64,000 nt of DNA. Origin: Bin80 sp965208025 (GTDB lineage: Bacteria; Bacteroidota; Rhodothermia; Rhodothermales; Bin80). Positions 28,001 through 35,840 of this stretch are shown in pieces (within the stretch, counting starts at the first letter, position 1; each line of letters opens with the position of its first letter). Position numbers and translations under genes: made by a program. The notes below the pieces were generated by a model. That model was not told where the DNA came from. It saw only the letters and a list, made by a program, of their open reading frames with translations, and did not search any database. The DNA lies in assembly GCA_965208025.1 (NCBI GenBank), contig OZ242302.1, positions 2,914,001 to 2,978,000 of the forward strand, in the 5' to 3' direction.

Positions 28001-30246
28001 GTTCAGCGAATGCAACCTTCTGGCCACTATCAGCACTTCGTCGCAGAAAGGTTAGAAAATTCATGCAAACCTATGTAATAGATGGTGACACATCCCCAGA
28101 AGAAGATATACCAATACTGATTCAACTCAAGAATCGACGATCTTCCTTCAAAAACAATCCTGTTCAACACCTTTTAGGTAAGTCAAAGTCCATAGAACAA
28201 GTCGAACGGATTATTGAACAGGCCAATTTGTTTAGAAAAGCCCTCAAAAATTGTCAGTTATCCGTCTCAGATCCTGCCCGGTTTGATTCAGTTACAAAAG
28301 AGTTGGAGGGTATACCTACGGGAAATATCAAACGTTTCCTCCAAGAGTGGACGGTGATAAATGATACTACACATGAATCTGCACAAGAATTTGCCGAGAT
28401 GGGAGGTGCAGAATCAATACATTACTCATGTTCCGATATGATCTCAAATATTGAGAATCTACTCTCCAATACCAATAAAATTTTAGATTGGACCAAGTGG
28501 TGTAAAGTACGGAAGGAGGCTGAAGTAAGTGGATTGAGAAGCCTAGTTGATTCTATGGTAGCAGGTAATCTGGGCTCTAACTTGACTCATGAATTCAAAC
28601 AAGCATACGCTCGCTGGTGGCTTCCTCTTGCGCTGGATGCCTCATCTGAACTTCGTACTTTTTCACACTGGGAGCATGAGGAGCTCATTACTAAGTTCTG
28701 TAATACAGACGAAAAAATTTCCAAGTTGGTACCTGCTGAAATCATGCGTCTCATCCAACATGATCTTCCAAGTAGTGTTGATGTAACTCGTAAGTCTGAA
28801 TTGGGAATTCTAAGACATCAGCAAGGATTGAAGCGTCCCTCCATGGCAATTAGGCCACTTTTGGAAAAGCTTGGTCCTATATTCCCGAAACTTGCCCCAT
28901 GCGTTTTAATGTCGCCTTTATCAATTGCACAATACCTTCCGGCAGATCAAGCCAATTTTGATGTCGTCATTTTTGATGAGGCTTCTCAGATTACAACATG
29001 GGACGCAATTGGAGCAGTTGCACGGGGCAAACAGTCAATCATCGTTGGAGATCCCCAGCAGCTCCCACCCACGAATTTCTTCGGTCGAGTACAAGAAGAA
29101 GATGAAAGTGATGAGGATAATTTGATGAGTGACATGCCTTCAATACTTGATGAGGTAAAAGCAGCTGGAATCTCTGCTCATCATCTTAATTGGCATTATA
29201 GAAGCCGTGACGAAACGCTAATCTCTTTCTCTAACCATAATTATTACGGTGGAAATCTTGTTACCTTCCCTGCGGCATCTACAGATTCAAACGCTCTGAA
29301 GTTTCACACAATCAATGGAATCTACAAACGTGGCCATGGCAGAATTAATTTAGCTGAGGCGAATGCAATCGCAGAAATGATCCGGTGTCGGCTCAGCGCA
29401 TCATTAGAGTGCCCAGAGAAAGAAAGGCTGACACTTGGTGTCATTACCTTTAATGCCCAACAGCAGACCCTGATTCTCAATCTACTCGAGGAAATGCGGG
29501 GTAGGAATCCTGAACTGGAATGGTTTTTCTCCGAAGATAGAGAAGAACCAGTTATCGTAAAAAATCTAGAAAATATCCAAGGTGATGAGAGAGATGTCAT
29601 TATGTTCTCCATCACTTTTGGTCCCGATTCTCATGGAAAATTATCCTTGAATTTCGGAGCAATCAACATGGAAGGTGGTGAGAAGCGTCTCAATGTCGCA
29701 ATAACACGTGCGCGAAAAGAACTTCATGTTTTTTCTTCAATCAACCATCAGCAGATTGATATCTCTAAAACTCAATCAAAGGGCGTACATGATTTGAAGA
29801 AGTTTCTCTTTTTTGCTGAAAATGGTGATAATGTTGATTACTTATCTCCATCCAATAGTGATTCACTTGGATCAGTAGATTTCTCGTTGGAAAACGCTAT
29901 TGCAGATGCATTCAGAGATAAGGGATGGGAAGTCAGGACTCAGATTGGAAACTCTGATTTTCGGATTGATATAGGAATTGTCCATCCTGATCGAACAAGT
30001 TCATATCTCGCAGGAATTGAGTGTGATGGTTTGGCGTATTACAACTCAGCTACTGTTCGAGATAGAGATCTGATTAGGCAGTCTGTATTGAAGAATCTGG
30101 GTTGGGACCTCTATCGCATTTGGGCGATTGACTGGTTTCGTGATCCCGATTCTGTAATCAAACGTATCCATGACCAACTTGAGAAAAAGCTTGAATCAGA
30201 TCGTGGGAAACATATTCTTGAGGATCTGCAAGGTAATAGTCCTTGA
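25069..30246 (+). CDS. DUF4011/SF1 helicase/Vsr-like nuclease defence protein (Hhe-like)
   Basis: 1725 residues. Domains in order: an N-terminal region; a transglutaminase-like segment (CLDTALLFAGAWEAAG... EGHAFSGFW, residues about 220-260); DUF4011 from about 380 (WQSKLLDLSLRNHLLNF); AAA_11/12 SF1 helicase with Walker A IGPPGTGKSQT (about 687) and Walker B VIFDEASQIT (about 1297), then INMEGGEKRLNVAITRAR (motif VI); and a C-terminal Vsr/DUF559-type nuclease (about 1600-1720) with DIGIVHP... AGIECDG. This matches the DUF4011-helicase-Vsr-DUF3320 proteins reported as single-gene antiphage systems. The usual DUF3320 tail is separated here by a TGA (30244); see next entry. Immediately downstream is a further helicase/ADP-ribosylation operon. 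Confidence 0.88.
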   Translation: MEGYKENTKLKLQLDSAYRVNFASAQNNIPVIKNLILVNEDDEPIPNLEVFLRIDPPVIAPKHWKFDLLLPGRREVQDLDTPLDIEHLRRLNEAEIGTITISASKNGVILVEEQHRIELLAKDEWGGLQEMAQLIAAYVSPNDQAISEILKNASNLLLQDGHKHSLEGYQSGDPKRAWMIAASIWSAITKMGLTYTNAPASFEREGQKIRGPIQIRDEGLATCLDTALLFAGAWEAAGLNSAILFSEGHAFSGFWIVPKDFGKVTESDPVTIRKAIQALEFFCVETTLVTQKPAVQFDIALEAGRGHVREQHEDEFELAIDLPRARSAKIRPLASHQPHTEAGTSSADMLPAELPKPGDLGLLPKQSFDLKPDNPNGRIERWQSKLLDLSLRNHLLNFRSTKQSVPCKVPSIGTLEDELADGRKFKLFPLFEDHPIGERRVTAEEKEEIIGSAVNHAFDKRQISILLDKREMEKRLVNIHRKAKSDLLEGGTNTLYIAAGFLRWQREADKKICRAPLLLVPIKLSRSSVRSPFKIEHYGDEVRFNLTLLEFLKQDFGLLLPDLAGELPRDKSGINLPMIFDYLRSKVRDIRGFEVIEEVEISTFSFAKYLMWKDLVDRTDQLKNNRLVAHLIDNHEVEFKDSLQQSLTPSDLDKQVIPRDIFTPLLADSSQLTAILDSVNGRNFLLIGPPGTGKSQTIANLICQCLAKGKTVLFVAEKSAALNVVHRRLKAYGLNEAILELHSNKTDRRRVLDQLVRNWNRTVSHDSKKWKSVNKGLARVRDQLNTYISQLHEKGTQGFSVFEAIGWVTSTTSDLQLNFDHKDCHDVKTFQFLEETVIRLGQTFSVISDGPQLAIINGTDWSHDWQNKLVKAAQQLRENLQKQKKVAEKLSDFLGLVSDSEVSPERRKHLDFFSDRVAVGAQDLSQVPDLSHTQLVEYVSQLRSDLNEIEKQKQSLNAHFPEDQINRMPLDRIDVDWRSANATFWPLSALRRRKVRKFMQTYVIDGDTSPEEDIPILIQLKNRRSSFKNNPVQHLLGKSKSIEQVERIIEQANLFRKALKNCQLSVSDPARFDSVTKELEGIPTGNIKRFLQEWTVINDTTHESAQEFAEMGGAESIHYSCSDMISNIENLLSNTNKILDWTKWCKVRKEAEVSGLRSLVDSMVAGNLGSNLTHEFKQAYARWWLPLALDASSELRTFSHWEHEELITKFCNTDEKISKLVPAEIMRLIQHDLPSSVDVTRKSELGILRHQQGLKRPSMAIRPLLEKLGPIFPKLAPCVLMSPLSIAQYLPADQANFDVVIFDEASQITTWDAIGAVARGKQSIIVGDPQQLPPTNFFGRVQEEDESDEDNLMSDMPSILDEVKAAGISAHHLNWHYRSRDETLISFSNHNYYGGNLVTFPAASTDSNALKFHTINGIYKRGHGRINLAEANAIAEMIRCRLSASLECPEKERLTLGVITFNAQQQTLILNLLEEMRGRNPELEWFFSEDREEPVIVKNLENIQGDERDVIMFSITFGPDSHGKLSLNFGAINMEGGEKRLNVAITRARKELHVFSSINHQQIDISKTQSKGVHDLKKFLFFAENGDNVDYLSPSNSDSLGSVDFSLENAIADAFRDKGWEVRTQIGNSDFRIDIGIVHPDRTSSYLAGIECDGLAYYNSATVRDRDLIRQSVLKNLGWDLYRIWAIDWFRDPDSVIKRIHDQLEKKLESDRGKHILEDLQGNSP

Positions 30247-30837
30247 TCTACCCTCGCATCTTCAAACATCCCTAATAGTATTCCCGAATCGGAGTATACA
30301 GATTTCCTCAATTCAATCAGTGATAATGAAACAACGATAGCGGTACCTTTATCTCGGTCTGTGGAAAGACAGGATACCCTCAAGCCCAATCCAGAAATAT
30401 TTTTTGAAACAAGTTACCTACCAGTCTTAGAGCAAATCGTTTTGGAAATTGTATCACATGAAGCCCCCATAACACTGAAAAATCTGGGTAGTAAGGTTGC
30501 ACACATGCACGGATGGAAAAGAGCTGGCCACAGGATCATGGATTAACTGCGTAAGGCGATGAACGGTACACAAATCCAATCGGAGTTTGGAGAAGAATTT
30601 GTTATCCTCAATGGCAAATATTCTAATCGGGTTCCTTATCGGGGGCTAAATGGTCGCTCAATTCATCAAATCTCCAGAAGAGAATTTGCCAGCCTGTTTG
30701 ATGAAATTGAAGACGATTTTTGGGAGACTGATCATCGAGTTCTGTATTTATCCGTAAGGCTCGGGGTTGCCAGATTGAGCAATGAATCTCGTATATATCT
30801 GGAAAAAGTAATTGATTGGTATTTAGAGGGACAGTAG
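30247..30837 (+). pseudogene. DUF3320 tail of the giant helicase, cut off by in-frame stops
   Basis: In exactly the same frame as the 1725-codon gene, coding continues after TGA at 30244-30246, through a second stop TAA at 30544-30546, to a TAG at 30835. The first stretch (VLEQIVLEIVSHEAPITLKN... GHRIMD) and the second (FASLFDEIEDDF... YLEKVIDWYLEG) look like one winged-helix-like DUF3320 domain. Removing both stops would give about 1922 residues. No frameshift has accumulated, so decay is recent or the stops are read through; nonsense mutation is the simpler view. Confidence 0.75.
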
Positions 30838-31120
30838 AGACCTCCGCAATAACACCCCCGACGCGGACATTAAGATGTATATCCATGGCAAAGGCATGTC
30901 GTATCTTTTGTAGTCAAATTGATTATGAAGGTGCCCGGCAGCCATACGGGAACTTGCGTCTTTGCAGAGTCATACGTCTATTGGGCTATAGAATAATTGT
31001 AGAAACAATTCACAGTTCATCTGAGTTCTGAATACTCTACCAGATAATTCCTTGGAGGATTAGTGGAGGAGGTGTTAAAAAATCTGAATTTCCCATAATC
31101 AAGTAAATAGTGAGACATAC
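30838..31120. other. Gap between the helicase loci
   Basis: About 280 bases. An ATG-started frame of 48 codons at about 30884-31030 (MAKACRIFCSQIDYEGAR...) has no recognisable homology. The promoter of the following operon is expected here. Confidence 0.4.
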
Positions 31121-32533
31121 ATGACAAAGATAGATGATAGAGCATTACCCAGGCCTAAAAGAAAGCAGCGAGAGGTCCTTTATATGCCTACAGCTGGTCA
31201 CTCGGCCGTTTTGGGTACGGCTGGAAGTGGAAAAACAACCCTTGCACTCTATCGCGCTGCATATCTTTCTGCGGAGGGTATGCCTCATTCTGGGTTGACC
31301 CTCCTCCTCACATTTAACAAGGTTTTGGTCACCCACCTACGTTATCTCAAGCCTCCAGAGTTTCAGAATGTCGTGATTGAGAACTATCATAAGTTTGCAA
31401 GAGGCTATCTAAATTCCAGAGGGAAAATGGGATCCAATGTGATTTGCGATAATGATCACAGAGAATCGCTCATTCGTACAGCTCTTTCCAATGTTAAGCA
31501 ACGTAGTAGTAAGTCCAAGTTTTTTGACAGACCTCTCAAGTTCTTCCAAGACGAGATCCAATGGATTTTTAGTCATGGAATAGAAACCAAGCAGCAGTAT
31601 AAAGAACATAAGCGCGTCGGTCGCGCTGGAAACAACCTCGCCCGAAAGCTCAGGGGGGCAATGTTTGAAATACACCAAGAATATCTAACGCTCAGATCAA
31701 AGTCTGGAAAAAAGTATGACTGGGATGATATCGCATATTACGTTCGCCAAGAATTTCTCTTGGACGATCACCCCCGACGTTATCGCCACATTATCATTGA
31801 CGAGGGACAAGATTTTTCACCCGAAATGATCCGGTCACTTGTATTTGCCATTCCTGAAGATGGGTCTCTTACTTTTTTTGGAGATGTAGCTCAGCAGATA
31901 TATGGACAACGTACATCATGGCGTTTCGCAGGTCTTAACATCGCTCAAGTATGGGAATTCAAGGAGAACTATCGAAATACAAAACAGATTGCCCAACTGG
32001 GATTGGCAATTTATGAAATGCCGTATTTTAAGGATATTCCGGATATGGTTTTACCGACATCTTCGCGCGCTGATGGACCATTACCCACACTCTTTGAATG
32101 CGTCAGTAGAGAGAAACAGTTAGAGGTTGCTACACGCGTTGCAGTAGACTCGGGTGGGACAAAGAGTGTTGCCATCCTTTTCAAGGACCGTCAGCATGAG
32201 CATAATATCAGTTCAAGATTGCCTGATCATGCGAAACGCCTTCACAGGGAGATGATCTTATGGAATGATGGACCTGGAATTTACTATGGGACGTACCATT
32301 CCGCGAAAGGACTTGAGTTTGATCTCGTGATCCTTCCCTTCCTTGAAAAGGATAATTTGCCCGATTCTGAGCACATATCTTCTCACGGCGAAGGGGATGC
32401 ACTCCTTTACAATGGTCGGTTGATTTATGTGGCAGTTACCCGCGCAAAATCAGAAATCTTATTACTGTACACCGGTACGGTGACTCCTCTGCTCCCTATG
32501 GAGGCCTCGCTCTATGGGAGGGTCACATCATGA
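31121..32533 (+). CDS. UvrD/Rep-like SF1 helicase (compact) of the DarT-like operon
   Basis: 470 residues. Walker A GTAGSGKT (32-39), QRKQ-type start (KRKQREVLY), LLTFNKVLVTHL (motif Ia), IIIDEGQDFSPEM (Walker B), FFGDVAQQIYG (motif III), KENYRNTKQI (motif IV), GTYHSAKGLEFD (motif V) and YVAVTRAK (motif VI). It is shorter than UvrD (about 720), lacking large 1B/2B inserts. The stop overlaps the DarT-like start as ATGA, implying coupled translation. Inferred role: DNA-unwinding partner or sensor that delivers the ADP-ribosyltransferase to DNA; family knowledge gives no direct proof. Confidence 0.88.
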   Translation: MTKIDDRALPRPKRKQREVLYMPTAGHSAVLGTAGSGKTTLALYRAAYLSAEGMPHSGLTLLLTFNKVLVTHLRYLKPPEFQNVVIENYHKFARGYLNSRGKMGSNVICDNDHRESLIRTALSNVKQRSSKSKFFDRPLKFFQDEIQWIFSHGIETKQQYKEHKRVGRAGNNLARKLRGAMFEIHQEYLTLRSKSGKKYDWDDIAYYVRQEFLLDDHPRRYRHIIIDEGQDFSPEMIRSLVFAIPEDGSLTFFGDVAQQIYGQRTSWRFAGLNIAQVWEFKENYRNTKQIAQLGLAIYEMPYFKDIPDMVLPTSSRADGPLPTLFECVSREKQLEVATRVAVDSGGTKSVAILFKDRQHEHNISSRLPDHAKRLHREMILWNDGPGIYYGTYHSAKGLEFDLVILPFLEKDNLPDSEHISSHGEGDALLYNGRLIYVAVTRAKSEILLLYTGTVTPLLPMEASLYGRVTS

Positions 32534-33228
32534 CGCGGATTCAGAAGGAATGCCAGCGCCGCGGTATAACTCGCCTGTGTCATTTTACTCAGTCCAGAAA
32601 TCTTGCTCATATACTTGGTGATTGCCACAGTGTCTTATCAAAACAACGACTTATGGAAGAGGATTTACCATACAATCCAACCGATAGAGACCGCTGGGAC
32701 GGATGTGAAGATTTGGTTTGTTGCTCTATTGAGTTTCCCAACGCCTTTTACTTCGCCAAAGTTCGGCAACAAGACCACCTGTTCAAGGACTGGGTTGTAT
32801 TAGTGATAAAACCGGATTATCTATGGAAGCCGGGAACCAAATTTTGTCCCACCAACGCTGCAACAGAAAGGGGATCTCACATCAAGGAGGGATTTGAGTC
32901 ATTTCAATCTCTGTTTGAGAGAAGAGTGTTGGGAGTCTCTACTGATCGCTCCGAAAGGCATCTCCCGTGCTCTCCTACGAACATTCAAGCTGAGGTACTG
33001 GTGCAGGATCCGATTCCCCTTGATGATATTATCTCAATTGCGGTCGCTGATGAAGAACAGGCTATGCGGGAGATTTGCCGTGCATCTCTCCAAGGAATTT
33101 CAATCAATCAGCATATTCAATTTCTCGTGGCTCCCGATTTTTACCAGAAAGATCAATTGGTTCGGTCCATTCAACATGGACAGCGGGTAAACGAGGCACT
33201 CTTTGATTATATTGGTGATTATGCTTGA
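32530..33228 (+). CDS. DarT-like DNA ADP-ribosyltransferase (DUF4433-type)
   Basis: 232 residues. RGITRLCHFTQSRNLAHIL (His18/Thr20 region) is the DarT start motif for NAD binding; a conserved Arg-rich loop (TDRDRWDG, 51-58) follows; SIEFPNAFYFAKVR corresponds to the DarT aromatic segment; and QAEVLVQDPIPLDDI (Glu155) matches the catalytic Glu strand. DarT enzymes ADP-ribosylate thymidine or guanosine bases in single-stranded DNA, blocking replication; partner DarG macrodomain proteins reverse it. Here the next gene encodes an ADP-ribosylglycohydrolase in place of DarG, overlapping by 8 bases. A tRNA or protein target cannot be excluded. Confidence 0.8.
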   Translation: MTRIQKECQRRGITRLCHFTQSRNLAHILGDCHSVLSKQRLMEEDLPYNPTDRDRWDGCEDLVCCSIEFPNAFYFAKVRQQDHLFKDWVVLVIKPDYLWKPGTKFCPTNAATERGSHIKEGFESFQSLFERRVLGVSTDRSERHLPCSPTNIQAEVLVQDPIPLDDIISIAVADEEQAMREICRASLQGISINQHIQFLVAPDFYQKDQLVRSIQHGQRVNEALFDYIGDYA

Positions 33229-34990
33229 TAAGCATCCGAGAGATCTGTTGAATAGTGCTGTAGGAGCCCTACTTGGTGCTGCCTGCGGTGATGCTTTGGG
33301 GTGGTCAAACGAACGCCCAAACCATTCCTATGTGGAAAAGAGCAATTCATCTGGTCCGCTTGTCCAATTTCATAAATGGACTCGTCGGTCGGGGGGGCGT
33401 TATTATCCACATGAGCAAACTATTGATGCAGGATCCTATAGCGATGACACTCAGCTAATTCTCTGTATTTCCAGATCACTGCTGTACGGACCGCAATGGT
33501 GGGACTGGTTTTGTTATATTGAACTTCCTTTCTGGTCACTGTATGAAAGAGGGGGTGGAGGAGCGACGAAGAGAGCGGCCAGCGCCTGGGCCAATGGTAT
33601 CCCCCCTTGGTCAGAAAAGAGAAAAGAGGAAGATGTAAAGAAATACTTTGATGCTGGCGGGAATGGTGTGGCGATGCGAATCCTTCCACATATTCTTTTC
33701 AAAGCCGATAGTGATACCTATGCACCTGTTGCTCAGAATATATTGTTAGACGGAATTGCAACGCATGGTCATCCACGCGCCTTAGTGGGGGCCTTATGTT
33801 ATGGGTATGCTCTGTGGAGAGCAATTCAACGAACTGATACGCTAAGGTTTGGCGAGATCATTGATGACCTATTGGAGAATTCAAAGAATTGGGGTGTCTC
33901 ACCAGAGTCATGCATGGTCTCTGTGGAATGGCTTCATGCAGCAAAGAGACAAGTACTGAACTATCAGGATCTCTGGATGGAGGCTGTCAACGAATTGACC
34001 TCCTATCTGAATACGTGCCGTCAGGAAATCTCCAAAGGTGCATTAGCTCTTGACGATCATGTTCTACGATCTATCCATTGTTACAACCGAAAGGTCAGTG
34101 GAGCCGGCACTGTTGCAGCAGCAGCAGCAGTTTACCTCGCCTCCCGATATGCACCAGAACCGGTCAACGGTATCACAAAAGCAGCTTATGCAGTAGGGAT
34201 AGACACCGATACAATTGCTTCAATGGTGGGAGGTTTGTCAGGAGTAATCAGTGGAATTGAATGGTTGCCTCCCGTAAATGCCGATGTACAAGATTCGGAG
34301 TACCTGTATGAGATGGGAAAGGTGCTAACTACCAAGAAAACAGATACAGAATCAGTTGAAATCCATAGACATGGAATCAGGTCACAACTCAAAAAATTTC
34401 AAAATCATCTGTTGAATGTTAATCTTGGTGAATCAATTGATCTACCCGATAGAAGGTGTGGTAAGGTGGTCTCCGTTGAGGAGATGATCGGCAAAAGCGG
34501 CGAGTTCAAAGTCTTCGTTTGTAAAATTGAGACCGATGATGGACAAAGTTTAGAGATATCCAAGATCGTGAGGGGATCCTTCAAGGACAAGCAGTTACCA
34601 GTAAGCACGAATGGTATTCCCACGTCTTCAAACACCCTAAACTTCGGAATCAAGTTACCAAGTCAAAAACTGGATCAAGCAGTTTGGTTTTATAATGAAG
34701 TCCTCGGATTAGAGGTAAAGAAAAAAACGAGCGACACCGTTGTCTTTGAGGAAGGACTTGTCTTGGTTCCAGATAAATATTACCCAAATTCAAAATATGG
34801 TGGTTCAGACCTCCGAACCTTGATTTATATTGAGGTTTCAGATATTGAAAGACTCTTTTCCAGAGTAAAGGGTCTGGGGATCAAAATCTTTACGTCGCTA
34901 TCGCTGTGGGGGGATTCAAACAGGTCGTATTTCAGGTGTAGCGATCTGGATGGAAATATCATTGAGGTGTTTTCGACCGCCATAGGATAG
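33221..34990 (+). CDS. ADP-ribosylglycohydrolase fused to a C-terminal VOC domain
   Basis: 589 residues from the ATG at 33221. Residues 12-350 are an ADP-ribosylglycohydrolase (DraG/ARH) domain: GALLGAACGDALGW (15-28), metal-binding SDDTQ (74-78), THGHPRA (181-187) and GIDTDTIASMVGGLSG (326-341). A linker or small beta-rich domain follows (about 400-455). Residues 472-587 form a VOC domain (LNFGIKLPSQKLDQAVWFY... DLDGNIIEVFS). It overlaps the DarT-like gene by 8 bases. Inferred role: antitoxin/eraser that removes ADP-ribose placed by the DarT-like enzyme. The VOC fusion is odd; it could be a metal or ligand sensor. A TTG-initiated extension from 33203 is less likely. Confidence 0.87.
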   Translation: MLDKHPRDLLNSAVGALLGAACGDALGWSNERPNHSYVEKSNSSGPLVQFHKWTRRSGGRYYPHEQTIDAGSYSDDTQLILCISRSLLYGPQWWDWFCYIELPFWSLYERGGGGATKRAASAWANGIPPWSEKRKEEDVKKYFDAGGNGVAMRILPHILFKADSDTYAPVAQNILLDGIATHGHPRALVGALCYGYALWRAIQRTDTLRFGEIIDDLLENSKNWGVSPESCMVSVEWLHAAKRQVLNYQDLWMEAVNELTSYLNTCRQEISKGALALDDHVLRSIHCYNRKVSGAGTVAAAAAVYLASRYAPEPVNGITKAAYAVGIDTDTIASMVGGLSGVISGIEWLPPVNADVQDSEYLYEMGKVLTTKKTDTESVEIHRHGIRSQLKKFQNHLLNVNLGESIDLPDRRCGKVVSVEEMIGKSGEFKVFVCKIETDDGQSLEISKIVRGSFKDKQLPVSTNGIPTSSNTLNFGIKLPSQKLDQAVWFYNEVLGLEVKKKTSDTVVFEEGLVLVPDKYYPNSKYGGSDLRTLIYIEVSDIERLFSRVKGLGIKIFTSLSLWGDSNRSYFRCSDLDGNIIEVFSTAIG

Positions 34991-35652
34991 TGCATCAAGA
35001 AATTTGTGGCAACTGCTCATGTCAAATACTGACAGAAATTCTGCCGTGATGCTGAGACGTCAAAGATGTCCGAGAGAAGTCTGGACACCGCATCTCATGA
35101 AGAATAATTGCCACTACTCTGCGAGCGATTCTGCAAATCCGACGGTGGAACAACTCAGGTCAATGTCACCGTCAAGTTGAGAGGGGATTGGTCAAGACGC
35201 ATCAACGTCTCAAACGGCGTGTAATGCAGGGATGGACTAAGAGATTCAAGAATCTCTTACCAAATAGGTCAGGAATTTATTGAAATATATTTCATCAAGG
35301 ATCCCCACTTCAGGGGAAGTATTAAGGTTCACCTTGTATGATGCCCCCGATCTAAACAATGATCAATTTTGGGGAAATGATACAAAACTTCCATAATATG
35401 CTTGATAAGTCTGGATCAAAGAACACTAAATAGTTGAAATTTTTGCTTGATTTTTTGAAGGACAAAAAGTGGATTAATACCTATGAAAATAGTCCATTAC
35501 CTAATTATTGTGGCATAACACTTCATGGGTACAGCCACTTAGCAAAACTGGAACAGTTAATTCCCAATTGAATGGATTGACTGTCCCAATACGCCGGAAT
35601 GCGCACGTAATAGGATGTATTGTTTATGTACACACACTAACATAAACGTCTA
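34991..35652. other. Intergenic region, nothing recognised
   Basis: About 660 bases. Short protein-like fragments exist on the plus strand (for example VERGLVKTHQRLKRRVMQGW near 35175), but all are broken by stops and unrecognised. Possibly the relic of a gene. Confidence 0.4.
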
Positions 35653-35840
35653 ATGGAACTAGAATCAATGAATTTACTGAGAGAATTTAAAAAGCATACT
35701 TTTTGGCAGAAAATACATAAAATTTCTGGACAGAATCAGTCTATTTGGCGTTTGGATGACTTTGGCAATTGGATTCGGTATACAGTTTATGGAAACATAC
35801 AATCAACATTTGACTGGGAGTTTGATCATATCTTTCCTGA

